Made by a program: the position numbers and the translations under genes. A stretch of 64,000 nucleotides of DNA. Source: Methylobacterium brachiatum. GTDB taxonomy: Bacteria; Pseudomonadota; Alphaproteobacteria; Rhizobiales; Beijerinckiaceae. The stretch spans positions 124,001-188,000 of the forward strand of contig NZ_JAJALK010000008.1 in the NCBI RefSeq assembly GCF_020523825.1, written 5' to 3'. Shown one piece after another: positions 25,971-37,127 of this stretch (its first letter is position 1; every line of letters begins with the position of its first letter). The notes under the pieces were generated by a model, which saw only the letters and a list, made by a program, of their open reading frames with translations, was not told where the DNA came from and searched no databases.

Positions 25971-27266
25971 ATGGCCGCACCCGTCGAGACGCTTCCCGCG
26001 CCCCCCGTGCCGCGCCTGCATTACGCCTGGATCGTGGTCGCGGTGACCTTCCTGGTGCTGCTGATCGGGGCCGGGGTGCGGGCGACGCCGAGCATCCTGA
26101 TCGTCCCGTGGGAGCGGGAATTCGGCTGGACCGCCGCCACGATCAGCGTCGGCATCGCGCTCAACATCTTCCTCTACGGCATGATCGGGCCGTTCGCGGT
26201 GGCGATCATCGAGCGGTTCGGCCTGCGCGCCTCGGTCTGCGGCTCGCTCTTCGTCCTGGCCGTCGGCACGGCCGCCACCAGCCTGATGACGGCGCCGTGG
26301 CAGATGGTGCTGCTCTGGGGCATCGTGGTCGGCTCGGGCTCCGGCATGGTCGCCAACGTCCTCGGCGCCACCGTGGCGGGCCGCTGGTTCGGCAAGCGCC
26401 GCGGCCTCGTGGTCGGTCTGCTCACCGCGAGCAGCGCGACCGGGCAGCTGATCTTCCTGCCGGCTCTGGCCTCGCTCGCGGTCGGGCAGGGCTGGCGCTC
26501 GGTGTCGCTGCTGGTCGCCGCTGTGACCCTGGCCCTGATCCCGGTGGCCGCCCTGTTGCTGCGCGACCGTCCGGCGGATCTCGGCCTGCCCCGCTACGGC
26601 GAGACCGCGGTGACCCCGGCGCCCACCTTCACCGAGAACCCCGCCATCCGGGCCCTGCGCGGCCTGCGGACCGGCCTGAAATCCAAGGATTTCTGGCTCT
26701 TGTCCGGTACCTTCTTCATCTGCGGCGCCTCGACCAACGGGCTGATCGGCACCCACCTGATCCCGGCCTGCATCGATCACGGCATCGCCGAGGTGACGGC
26801 GGCGGGCCTCCTCGCGGTCATGGGCATCTGCGACCTGATCGGCACCACGGCCTCGGGCTGGCTCACCGACCGGTTCGATTCGCGCAAGCTGCTCGCTTGG
26901 TATTACGGCCTGCGCGGCCTGTCGCTGATCTTCCTGCCCTACTCGTTCGATCTGAGCTTCTACGGGCTGTCGCTGTTCGCGGTGTTCTACGGGCTCGACT
27001 GGATCGCCACCGTGCCGCCCACCGTGCAGCTCGCCGGAAAGTCCTTCGGCGAGGAGAACGCCGCGCTCATGTTCGGCTGGATCGCCGCGTCCCACCAGAT
27101 CGGCGCCGCCTCGGCCGCCTGGCTCGCCGGCATGGTCCGGACCGATACCGGGAGCTATCTCGGCGCTTTCGTGTCGGCCGGTCTGCTCTGCCTGGTCGCC
27201 GCCCTGATGGCGGGCTTCGTCGGGCGCAATCCCCGGGCGCCGGCCCTGCACCCGGTGCCGGCCTGA
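25971..27266 (+). CDS. MFS transporter
   Basis: 431 aa with twelve hydrophobic segments. The start region LHYAWIVVAVTFLVLLIGAGVRATPSIL resembles monocarboxylate/oxalate-formate type carriers. GRWFGKRRGLVVGLLTA is the loop 2-3 type motif of the same group. The sequence near residue 300, GWLTDRFDSRKLL, is the repeat in the second half. Downstream of the MarR gene by 29 bases; probably one unit. Substrate unknown, possibly an organic acid. Confidence 0.88.
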   Translation: MAAPVETLPAPPVPRLHYAWIVVAVTFLVLLIGAGVRATPSILIVPWEREFGWTAATISVGIALNIFLYGMIGPFAVAIIERFGLRASVCGSLFVLAVGTAATSLMTAPWQMVLLWGIVVGSGSGMVANVLGATVAGRWFGKRRGLVVGLLTASSATGQLIFLPALASLAVGQGWRSVSLLVAAVTLALIPVAALLLRDRPADLGLPRYGETAVTPAPTFTENPAIRALRGLRTGLKSKDFWLLSGTFFICGASTNGLIGTHLIPACIDHGIAEVTAAGLLAVMGICDLIGTTASGWLTDRFDSRKLLAWYYGLRGLSLIFLPYSFDLSFYGLSLFAVFYGLDWIATVPPTVQLAGKSFGEENAALMFGWIAASHQIGAASAAWLAGMVRTDTGSYLGAFVSAGLLCLVAALMAGFVGRNPRAPALHPVPA

Positions 27267-27344
27267 GCTGCATCGCGCAGGCGCGACGGCCATAAGCGTG
27301 CCGCGAAGGGGGCGCCTCGCTCGGGCAATCCCTTCGCAGCACGA

Positions 27345-28625
27345 GTGCCCATTGTGACAGTCGCGATCCGGCCCAACCCGCCGGTCCACGAAGCGCGCGC
27401 CCCGCAGACGCGCTCGGGGCCGGGCTTCACCGAGTTCGTCGCCATCATCGCGCTGATGATGGCGGTAACCGCCATCTCGATCGACAACCTGCTTCCGGCC
27501 TTCCCGGCGATCGAGGCCCGGTTCTCCGTGCCCGATCCGAACCGGCTGCAGCTCCTCGTCTACGTGTTCATGGCCGGGTTCGGCGTTGCCCAGCTCGCCT
27601 ACGGGCCGATCTCGGACACGTTCGGGCGCCGGAAGGTGCTGCTCACCAGCCTGGCGATCTACGTGGTCGGCTGCGGGCTCGCGATGGTGGCGCCGAGCTT
27701 CGGCTGGCTGCTGGCGGCCCGAGTCATCCAGGGCATCGGCGCGGCCGGCGGGCGCGTGCTCTCCGTGGCCATCGTGCGCGACCGCTTCGCCGGGCGCGAG
27801 ATGGCGAGCGTGATGTCGCTCACCATGATGGTCTTCCTGATCGTTCCGATGATCGCCCCGGCGATCGGCGGCCTGATGCTGGCGCTGGGCTCCTGGGTCT
27901 ACGTGTTCGTCTCAATGCTGGCGCTGGCCTTCTGGCTGACCGTCTGGTTCTCGCTGCGGATGCCGGAGACCCTGCATCCGGAATATCGCCGGCCGCTCTC
28001 GCTCGGGGCGACCTGGGACGCGGTGCGCACCACCGTCACGACCCGGGTCTCCATCGGCTACGCCTCGGCGCTCGGCCTGCTCACCGGCTGCATCATGGGC
28101 TATGTCGGCTCGGCCCAGCAGGTGTTCGATACCGGCCTGTACCATCTCGGGCCGCTCTTCCCCCTGGCCTTCGGGCTCGTGGCCGGCGCCATGGGGGCGG
28201 CGACGCTGATCAACGCCCGGATCGTGCGGCTGCTCGGGATGCGGGCGCTGTCGCATGCCGGCATCATCGCCTTCACGCTGGTGGCGATCGCCCAGGTCGG
28301 CGTCGGCCTCGCCTATCACGGCCACCCGCCCCTGGCGGCGTTCCTGACGATCCTGGCGGCGAACCAGTTCCTGATGAGCTTCGCCCTGCCGAACTTCAAC
28401 GCCCTGGCGCTGGAGCCGCTCGGGGCCATCGCGGGCACGGCCTCGTCGTTCGTCGGCTTCTATACGACGATCCTTGGGGCGTTCTCCGGCTACGTGATCG
28501 GCCAGGCCTTCGACGGGACCGTGATGCCGGTCGGGATCGGCTACGCCGCCCTCGGCGGCCTGGCCGTCCTGGTGGTGCTCTGGACCGAGCGCGGCCGGCT
28601 GTTCCGGGGCGGGGTCGCGGGCTGA
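27345..28625 (+). CDS. MFS transporter, Bcr/CflA-like drug efflux
   Basis: 426 aa from GTG 27345, or GTG 27354. The first segment ALMMAVTAISIDNLLPAFPAIEARF and QLAYGPISDTFGRRKVLL at about residues 81-98 match the DHA1 Bcr/CflA signature. Twelve hydrophobic stretches are visible. In this group the family exports drugs such as bicyclomycin, chloramphenicol or polyamines. It ends next to an unusual hairpin repeat at 28626. Confidence 0.87.
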   Translation: MPIVTVAIRPNPPVHEARAPQTRSGPGFTEFVAIIALMMAVTAISIDNLLPAFPAIEARFSVPDPNRLQLLVYVFMAGFGVAQLAYGPISDTFGRRKVLLTSLAIYVVGCGLAMVAPSFGWLLAARVIQGIGAAGGRVLSVAIVRDRFAGREMASVMSLTMMVFLIVPMIAPAIGGLMLALGSWVYVFVSMLALAFWLTVWFSLRMPETLHPEYRRPLSLGATWDAVRTTVTTRVSIGYASALGLLTGCIMGYVGSAQQVFDTGLYHLGPLFPLAFGLVAGAMGAATLINARIVRLLGMRALSHAGIIAFTLVAIAQVGVGLAYHGHPPLAAFLTILAANQFLMSFALPNFNALALEPLGAIAGTASSFVGFYTTILGAFSGYVIGQAFDGTVMPVGIGYAALGGLAVLVVLWTERGRLFRGGVAG

Positions 28626-28671
28626 GCATCGTCCCGAAAGGTGGAGGCCGGCTTTCGGACAAAGACGATGC
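28626..28671. repeat. Interrupted palindrome / hairpin after the MFS stop
   Basis: The outer arms GCATCGTC (28626-28633) and GACGATGC (28664-28671) are perfect. The inner arms CCGAAAG (28634-28640) and CTTTCGG (28652-28658) are also perfect, with a five-base bulge ACAAA. The sequence resembles GCATCGTC...GACGATGC elements scattered in related genomes, an impression from memory. It starts one base after the stop codon, so it probably also terminates transcription. Confidence 0.6.
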
Positions 28672-28754
28672 GCCCTTGAAACAGCGGACTTAACCCAGCC
28701 TTCAAGAGAATCCGCCACCCTCCGGTCAGCCCTCACAGCCGACCGGATTCGACC

Positions 28755-29285
28755 ATGATCGCCCGCGCCCAGGACGGAACCCTTCTCGCCGCGCGCCTGC
28801 TCCTGGCCGCCGCGCTGCTGCCGACCGGGATCGCCCGGGCGCTCAACGTCTCGGGCTTCGCGCTGACGCTCGCCGGCAGCGGCATGCCGTTCCCGAACGG
28901 CGTCGCCACCGCCGCCGTGGTGGTGCAGGTTTTCGGTCCCCTGGCCCTGATCCTCGGCGTCCTGCCGCGCCTGACCGGGTTGGCGCTCGCCGTGTTTGCG
29001 GCGGTGACGGCGGTGATGCTGCACGCCTTCTGGCAATTCGTCGGGCCGGCGGCGGTGGCCGAGCGGACGCTGATGCTGGCCGATCTCGGCCTGGCGGGCG
29101 GCTTCCTGATCTATGCGCTCACGGGCCCGGGCGCCTGGAGCTGGCAGGGCTGGCGCGCCGGGCAGGCGGGCGAACGTCCGGCCCCGCAGCGCGCGCCGGC
29201 CAAGGCCGCCGGCAAGAGCTCACCCGCCCGCGGTGCCGGCGCCAAGAAGGCCGGCGGACGCGCCCCGGCCCGCGCCGCAGCCTGA
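28755..29285 (+). CDS. DoxX-family membrane protein
   Basis: 176 aa. Four hydrophobic segments: LLAARLLLAAALLPTGIAR, VATAAVVVQVFGPLALILGVLP, ALAVFAAVTAVMLHAFW, and ADLGLAGGFLIYALTG. That order is typical of DoxX/DoxD membrane proteins. The C-terminal 40 residues are an Ala/Lys/Arg/Pro-rich basic tail. Role unclear; relatives in other bacteria are linked to thiol or quinone metabolism. Five bases separate its end from the convergent MFS gene. Confidence 0.8.
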   Translation: MIARAQDGTLLAARLLLAAALLPTGIARALNVSGFALTLAGSGMPFPNGVATAAVVVQVFGPLALILGVLPRLTGLALAVFAAVTAVMLHAFWQFVGPAAVAERTLMLADLGLAGGFLIYALTGPGAWSWQGWRAGQAGERPAPQRAPAKAAGKSSPARGAGAKKAGGRAPARAAA

Positions 29286-29290
29286 CCGTC

Positions 29291-30739
29291 TCAGCTCGCC
29301 CGGGGCTTCAGCTTGGGCGAGGCCGGCGGGGTCGCGGAGACCATCCGGCGGCCGGAGATCTCGGCGCCGGCATCGGGCGTCAGCTTGCGGAAGGCCAGCA
29401 CGGAGAGGGCCGACAGCACGGCGACCGCGAAGAAAGCCGGCCCGAAATCGCCGGCCTCGATCCGGGTCCGGCCATGGAGCCCGGCGGTGCCCTCCAGCGC
29501 CAGCGCGCCCAGGGTGACCCCAAGGCTCAGCGACAGCTGCTGGCAGACGCTGGCGAAGCTCGTGGCCGCGCTCATCTCCCGGGATTCGAGGTCGGCATAC
29601 GCGATGGCGTTGACGCAGGTGAACTGCACCGAGCGCGAGCAGCCGCCGATGAACAGCAGCGCGATCATGATCCAGTGCGGCGTGTCGGCCGTATAGAGCC
29701 CGTTCACCGCCAGGAAGGCCGAGGCCAGCACGGCATTCGAGACCATCACGGTGCGAAAGCCGAGGCGGCGCAGGATCTTGGGTGCCAGGGCCTTCACGAA
29801 CATCGCCCCGGCCGCCGCCGCGAAGGTGATCAGCCCGGAATGCAGGGCGTCGAGCCCGAACCCGACCTGCAGCATCAGGGGCAGCAGGAACGGGATCGCC
29901 CCCGTCCCGACCCGGAACAGGCTGCCGCCGAGGATCGCGACCCGGAAGGTCGGGCGGTTCATCAGGTCGAGCCGCACGATCGGGTGGGCGACCCGCCGCG
30001 CATGGACGAAGTAGAGCGGCAGCAGCACCGCGCCCGCCGCCAGGCATCCCCAGGACACCGAGGCGGGCAGGAGGTGGCGCCCCATCGAGGCGAGCCCCAG
30101 CATCAGGGCGGCGAGGCCGGTGCCGAGCAGGAAGAAGCCGGCGATGTCGAGCGGCGGCCGCTCCGGCTCGCGGATGTCCTCGAAGTAGAGGCTGGCCAGC
30201 ACGATCCCGGCGCAGCCGATCGGCAGGTTGATGAAGAAGATCCAGCGCCAGTCGAACCAGGTCGTGATCAGCCCGCCGAGTGGCGGCCCCATCACCGGGC
30301 CGACCAGGGCCGGGAAGGTCAGGTAGGCGAGCGCGGTCACGAGCTGCGATTTCGGAACGCTGCGCAGCACCACGAGGCGGCCCACCGGCACCATCATGGC
30401 GCCGCCCATGCCCTGGAGGAACCGCGCGGCCACGAACCAGGCCAGGCCGTTGGCGGCCGCGCAGGCCAGCGACCCGATCATGAACACGACCAGCGCGGCC
30501 CGGAACACCGTGCGCGAGCCGTAGCGATCGGCCATCCAGCCGCTCACCGGGATGAAGATCGCTAGGCTGACGAGATACGAGGTCAGCGCCAGCTTCAGGG
30601 CGATCGGATCCTCGCCGAGGCTCGTCGCGATGCTGGGCAGCGCCGTGGCGATCACCGTGGAATCGGTGTTCTCCATGAACAGGGCGGTCGCCACCGTCAG
30701 GGGGACGATCCAGAACGGTTTTTGGGTCGGGGCGGGCAT
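29291..30739 (-). CDS. MFS multidrug exporter, DHA2/EmrB-type
   Basis: 482 aa from ATG 30739, with 14 hydrophobic segments as expected for this 14-TM family. The first is VPLTVATALFMENTDSTVIATALPSIA, the DHA2 start with D-STV-ALP. GWMADRYGSRTVF is the loop 2-3 motif, and FLQGMGGAMMVPVGRLVVLR follows. The ORF extends 138 bases further upstream but the added residues are not family-like. Such exporters often pair with EmrA or other accessory proteins; none is here. Confidence 0.88.
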   Translation of the reverse strand: MPAPTQKPFWIVPLTVATALFMENTDSTVIATALPSIATSLGEDPIALKLALTSYLVSLAIFIPVSGWMADRYGSRTVFRAALVVFMIGSLACAAANGLAWFVAARFLQGMGGAMMVPVGRLVVLRSVPKSQLVTALAYLTFPALVGPVMGPPLGGLITTWFDWRWIFFINLPIGCAGIVLASLYFEDIREPERPPLDIAGFFLLGTGLAALMLGLASMGRHLLPASVSWGCLAAGAVLLPLYFVHARRVAHPIVRLDLMNRPTFRVAILGGSLFRVGTGAIPFLLPLMLQVGFGLDALHSGLITFAAAAGAMFVKALAPKILRRLGFRTVMVSNAVLASAFLAVNGLYTADTPHWIMIALLFIGGCSRSVQFTCVNAIAYADLESREMSAATSFASVCQQLSLSLGVTLGALALEGTAGLHGRTRIEAGDFGPAFFAVAVLSALSVLAFRKLTPDAGAEISGRRMVSATPPASPKLKPRAS

Positions 30740-30945
30740 CGGACAGCAGACGCGTAGCGCGCCGGGACGGTTGCACGGCGGGGCCGCGATCTCGCACGGT
30801 CGTGTTTCGCGCCTGTATCCGCAACGCAACAGGGGTTGCATCGTGACCGAACACCACCTTTTGTGCGGGTGGTCCAATGGCTACGTTTGCGACGAGCGGT
30901 CTTCCGGCCGTCGATACCGGCGCGGTGCCGGCCACGAGACAATCG

Positions 30946-33490
<2,545 letters not shown>

Positions 33491-33501
33491 CAGGAAGTCT
33501 C

Positions 33502-33744
33502 ATGACCGAACCGAGCTGGATATCGCTCGCACGGCACAGGCCCGTTTTCGATCTGCCGCGCGACGATCTCGGCGGCCGCTCGGACGCGGGCCTGCGTCAT
33601 CGGCAGGAGGACGGCCTGAAGGAGACGAACGACCTTCAGGCCTCCGACGCCGTGGCTTTGGTCCGCACGATCAGGGCGAAAGCTCTTCGCCAGCCGCTGC
33701 CCGACAGTACACCGATGATCAGGGCTGACCGAGACGGACGATGA
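33502..33744 (+). CDS. Putative VapB-type antitoxin
   Basis: 80 aa from ATG 33502, with AGGAAG upstream, overlapping the PIN-toxin start by four bases (ATGA). The C-terminal half LKETNDLQASDAVALVRTIRAKALRQPLPDS resembles the toxin-binding tail of short Arg-rich antitoxins. No clear ribbon-helix-helix is visible, so the DNA-binding type is unknown. Identified mainly by position before a PIN gene. Confidence 0.62.
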   Translation: MTEPSWISLARHRPVFDLPRDDLGGRSDAGLRHRQEDGLKETNDLQASDAVALVRTIRAKALRQPLPDSTPMIRADRDGR

Positions 33745-34148
33745 TCGTCATCGATGCCTGCGTCGCCGTGAAGTGGTTCCTGCCGGAGCCGCAGAGCGAT
33801 CTGGCGGAGGCGGTGCTGATGGAGGATGAGGTCCGGATCGCGCCCGAGCATGTTCTGGTCGAGGTCGGGAACACGCTCCTGGGCGCTCACCGAGCCAACG
33901 CGATCACGCTCGACCATGCGCGCGCGGCAATCTCGGCGTTGGAGAAGCTGATTCAGCTTCGCCCCATCCATGAGATCGCGGACGCTGCGTTGCAGATCGC
34001 CAGTGTCATCGGATGCACCCACTACGATGCGCTCTATGTCGCTGCCGCGGGCCGATGGGATGCCGCGCTCGTGACGGCGGACGCCAGACTGGTACGGCAA
34101 CTACAGGCCGCGCCGTGGAACGGTGCTGTCCGCCTTCTCGGAGCTTGA
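33741..34148 (+). CDS. VapC-type PIN-domain ribonuclease toxin
   Basis: 135 aa PIN domain. Acidic metal ligands are at expected places: Asp5 (VIDACVAVKWF), Glu41 (LVEVGNTL), Asp96 (HYDALYVA) and Asp114 (VTADARL). VapC toxins cleave tRNA or rRNA when not held by VapB. The start overlaps the upstream antitoxin by four bases, typical of the operon. This is the first of two PIN modules in the window. Confidence 0.88.
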   Translation: MIVIDACVAVKWFLPEPQSDLAEAVLMEDEVRIAPEHVLVEVGNTLLGAHRANAITLDHARAAISALEKLIQLRPIHEIADAALQIASVIGCTHYDALYVAAAGRWDAALVTADARLVRQLQAAPWNGAVRLLGA

Positions 34149-34211
34149 TCTGACGCCCACGCTCCATCACGAAACCGAACGCCGATAAACATTTCCGCTC
34201 GGAGATTTGAG

Positions 34212-35156
34212 ATGCGCACGCTGATCGTCGGAGCCGGGGCGACCGGCGGCTATTACGGGGCGCGGCTCGCGGAATCGGGGGCCGACGTGACCTTCCTGGT
34301 CCGGCCGGCCCGGGCCGAGAAGCTGGCGGCGAACGGGCTGGTGCTGCGCTCGCCGCTCGGCGACCTGCATCTGGCCGCCCCGCCCACCGTCACGGCCGAT
34401 ACCTTGGCACAGGCCGGGGCGTTCGACCTCGTGCTGCTGTCGTGCAAGGCCTACGACCTCGACAGCGCCATCGCCGACCTGGCGCCCGCGGTGGGGCCGC
34501 AGACTGCGATCCTGCCTCTGCTCAACGGGATGTCCCATCTCGACGCGCTCGATGCCACGTTCGGTCCGGAGCGGGTGCTCGGCGGCTCCTGCGCCATCGC
34601 GGCGACCCTCGCGCCGGACGGGGCGATCCGGCACATGAGCGAGCTGTGCAGCATCACCTACGGCGAGCGGGACGGATCGCGCTCGGCTCGGATCGAGGCG
34701 ATCGACGACCTGATGCGCGGGCTCAAGTTCCAGGCTCGCCTCAGCGACGTGATCCTTCAGGAGATGTGGGAGAAGTGGGTGTTCCTCGCCACGCTGGCGG
34801 GGGCGACCACCTTGATGCGCGCCGCCGTCGGCGACATCGTGGCGGCGCCCGGCGGCGCGGCCTTCGTCGCTGCCTTGCACACCGAATGCACGGCGGTCGC
34901 AGCGGCGAGCGGCTTCGCGCCGCGCGGCGTGGTCGCCGAGCGGGCGCGGGCGCAGCTCACGGCCGCGGGCTCGACCTTCACCGCCTCGATGCTGCGTGAC
35001 ATCGAGAATGGCGGCCGGATCGAGGCCGACCACGTCATCGGCGACCTGATCGACCGCGGGCGGCGGCTCGCGCCGGAGGCAGCCTTCCCGATGCTCGAGC
35101 AGGTCTATGCCGGGCTCAAGGCCTACGAGGCCCGGCGGGCGCGGGAAGCGGCCTGA
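34212..35156 (+). CDS. panE: 2-dehydropantoate 2-reductase (ketopantoate reductase)
   Basis: 314 aa. The NADPH loop is IVGAGATGGYYGARLA at residues 4-19. LLSCKAYDLDSA holds the lysine near 78 and PLLNGMSHLD the Asn of the ApbA/PanE family. Later WEKWVFLATLAGATTLMR has the catalytic-lysine region. It reduces ketopantoate to pantoate for pantothenate and CoA synthesis. Its stop codon lies inside the left arm of a repeat that starts at 35152. Some homologues act on other keto acids; the pathway partner genes are not here. Confidence 0.87.
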   Translation: MRTLIVGAGATGGYYGARLAESGADVTFLVRPARAEKLAANGLVLRSPLGDLHLAAPPTVTADTLAQAGAFDLVLLSCKAYDLDSAIADLAPAVGPQTAILPLLNGMSHLDALDATFGPERVLGGSCAIAATLAPDGAIRHMSELCSITYGERDGSRSARIEAIDDLMRGLKFQARLSDVILQEMWEKWVFLATLAGATTLMRAAVGDIVAAPGGAAFVAALHTECTAVAAASGFAPRGVVAERARAQLTAAGSTFTASMLRDIENGGRIEADHVIGDLIDRGRRLAPEAAFPMLEQVYAGLKAYEARRAREAA

Positions 35157-35253
35157 GGGGGCGGCGCAGCCACCTCGAAGGAGCCCTCCAGGGATCGCAC
35201 GGCTGGCTGGAGGCCTCCTTCGAGGCGGCTCCGCTGCGCTCCGGCGCCTCAGG
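35152..35253. repeat. Palindromic intergenic repeat (family A, copy 2)
   Basis: Inner arms CTCGAAGGAG and CTCCTTCGAG are separated by about 35 bases, and shorter outer arms CCTGAGG/CCTCAGG lie at 35152-35158 and 35247-35253. The outer left arm includes the panE stop codon. Same family as 2637-2761. It separates convergent panE and the small lipoprotein gene. Confidence 0.75.
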
Positions 35254-35295
35254 CTGAGCGCTCCGGGCGGATCAGCCTGAGTTCGACGCCCGATC

Positions 35296-35481
35296 TCAGT
35301 AGCGGCCGGGCGGCGGCGGGGGCGGGTTGCCGTATTCGAGTTGCGTCTTGGCATCCACCGGCCGGCGCGGCGGCGGGGTGAGGTCGGGGGCGGCGGCCGG
35401 GGCGCTCGCACAGGCGGCGAGGCTGGCGGCGACGAGGCCGGCAAGGATGCCGGAAAGCGTGACGCGAACGACAGAAGACAT
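35296..35481 (-). CDS. Small lipoprotein, proline-rich
   Basis: 61 aa from ATG 35481. Residues 1-23 form a signal, with lipobox LAAC (Cys24). The remainder is PAAAPDLTPPPRRPVDAKTQL plus a proline-rich end with NPPPPPPGRY. Such short proline-tailed lipoproteins are frequent in Hyphomicrobiales, and one such group lies beside argH-like genes. Function unknown. Too short for many gene finders. Confidence 0.7.
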   Translation of the reverse strand: MSSVVRVTLSGILAGLVAASLAACASAPAAAPDLTPPPRRPVDAKTQLEYGNPPPPPPGRY

Positions 35482-35605
35482 GAGCTGAGGCACTCCCGGC
35501 CATGCCCCCGGGGCGGAACGCACTGGCCCGCAGCGGGAGGATGCCATACGACACGGGCGAGCCCCGCGCCGCGGGACCGCCCACGATCCGGTCTGAACCG
35601 GGATC

Positions 35606-36997
35606 GTGCTGGAAGCTCGGCCGTACCGTGGCGGCATCGTGGGCCAAGCGTGGCCGTTTCGCGTCGGCCTCGACGCAGTCAAAAGGATCCGGACCCTGAC
35701 CCCCGCCGCCCGTTGCTCCGCCGCCATCGAAGTCCTGACCGATATCGCGGAGCGCCGCCGCCCGGCCGCCGACGCGCTGAAGGATTGGGGCCTGGCGCAC
35801 CGCTTCGCCGGGTCCGGCGACCGGGCCGGGATCGCCAGCCTGGTCTACGACGCCCTGCGCCGTCGGGCCTCCGCCGCCTGGATCATGGGTTCGGACGCGC
35901 CGCGCGCCGTGCTGATCGGCTCCCTGCGGCTGCAGCAGGGTCTCGCCGCGGCGTCCGTGGCGGCCCTGTTCTCCGGCGAGCGCTTCGCCCCGGCGCCGTT
36001 GAGCGACGACGAGCGTGGCCGCCTCGAATCCGGCACCCTGGAAGAGGCCCCGCCCGAGGTCGCGGGCGACGCCCCGGCCTTCGTCCTGCCCGAGCTCACG
36101 GCCGCGCTCGGCGGCGACCTCATCCCCGAATTGAAGGCGCTCGCCCGGCGCGCGCCCCTCGACATCCGCGTCAACGCCCTGCGCGGCGGCCGCGACGACC
36201 TGATGCCGGCGCTGGAAGCCCACGGGGCCGCCCCGACCCCGCATGCCCCGATGGGCGTGCGGATCCCGATCGGCGCCGACGGCCGCGGCCCGGCGCTTCA
36301 TGTCGAGGCCGAGTTCCTCGACGGCTGGTACGAGATCCAGGACGAGGGCTCGCAGCTCGCCGCCCTGCTGGCCGATCCGCAGGCCGGAGAGACCATCGTC
36401 GACCTCTGCGCCGGCGGCGGCGGCAAGACCCTGGCGCTGGCCTCCCAGACCCGCAACGGCGCGCGCCTGATCGCCACCGACGGCGATCCGCGCCGGCTCG
36501 CGCCGATCCACGACCGCCTGCGCCGGTCCGGTGCCGCGGCCGAGGTGCGCACCCCGCGCAGCGGCAAGGCTCGGGCCGACGTGCTCGAGGATCTCGACGG
36601 CACGATCGACCGGGTGCTGGTCGACGCGCCCTGCACCGGCTCGGGGACCTGGCGGCGCAACCCGGATGCCAAGTGGCGGCTGCGCCCCGGCAGCCTGGCT
36701 TTGCGCGTCGCCGAGCAGAGCCAGGTGCTCGACCGGGCGGCCAAGCTGGTCCGGCCCGGCGGCCGGATCGTCTACATCACCTGCTCGCTCCTGCCCGCGG
36801 AGAACGACGCCGCCGTGGCCGGCCTGCTGTCGCGCTGGCGCGGGCGCTTCGACGCCGTCCCGACCGAGTCGGTGCTGGCGGCGGGACCGCCGGGCCTCGC
36901 CTCGGCCGTCCGCCAGACCGCGCACGGCCTGCAGATGACGCCGCTGCGGACCGGGACCGACGGGTTCTACGTCTCCGTGATCACTCGGCGCAGCTGA
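35606..36997 (+). CDS. RsmB/NOP-family 16S rRNA m5C methyltransferase
   Basis: 463 aa from GTG 35606; the true start could be GTG 35639, since homologues begin near LTPAARCSAA. The N-terminal NusB-like part is ALKDWGLAHRFAGSGDRAGIASLVYDALRR. SAM-binding VDLCAGGGGKTLALA is at about residues 266-280. The two catalytic cysteines are in VDAPCTGSGTWRRNPD and ITCSLLPAEND. The family methylates cytosine, commonly C967 of 16S rRNA; the exact site is not deducible. Divergent from the lipoprotein gene. Confidence 0.88.
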   Translation: MLEARPYRGGIVGQAWPFRVGLDAVKRIRTLTPAARCSAAIEVLTDIAERRRPAADALKDWGLAHRFAGSGDRAGIASLVYDALRRRASAAWIMGSDAPRAVLIGSLRLQQGLAAASVAALFSGERFAPAPLSDDERGRLESGTLEEAPPEVAGDAPAFVLPELTAALGGDLIPELKALARRAPLDIRVNALRGGRDDLMPALEAHGAAPTPHAPMGVRIPIGADGRGPALHVEAEFLDGWYEIQDEGSQLAALLADPQAGETIVDLCAGGGGKTLALASQTRNGARLIATDGDPRRLAPIHDRLRRSGAAAEVRTPRSGKARADVLEDLDGTIDRVLVDAPCTGSGTWRRNPDAKWRLRPGSLALRVAEQSQVLDRAAKLVRPGGRIVYITCSLLPAENDAAVAGLLSRWRGRFDAVPTESVLAAGPPGLASAVRQTAHGLQMTPLRTGTDGFYVSVITRRS

Positions 36998-37127
36998 GAG
37001 CGCGCCGCTCCGGAACCGCCCCCGCGCCCTGTGACGTTGGGCGAGGGATGTTTCAGGAGAGCACCATGCCCGAGCCCGTCCGTCCCGCGCCCCGGGCCCG
37101 GTCCTGAGCGACGCCCGGGACCGGTTC

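Noticed and set aside
37012..37038. Second EcfG promoter (GGAAC then CGTT) before the esterase
   Set aside because: The spacing is 18 bases, one longer than the usual 16-17, and GC-rich DNA gives such matches by chance.
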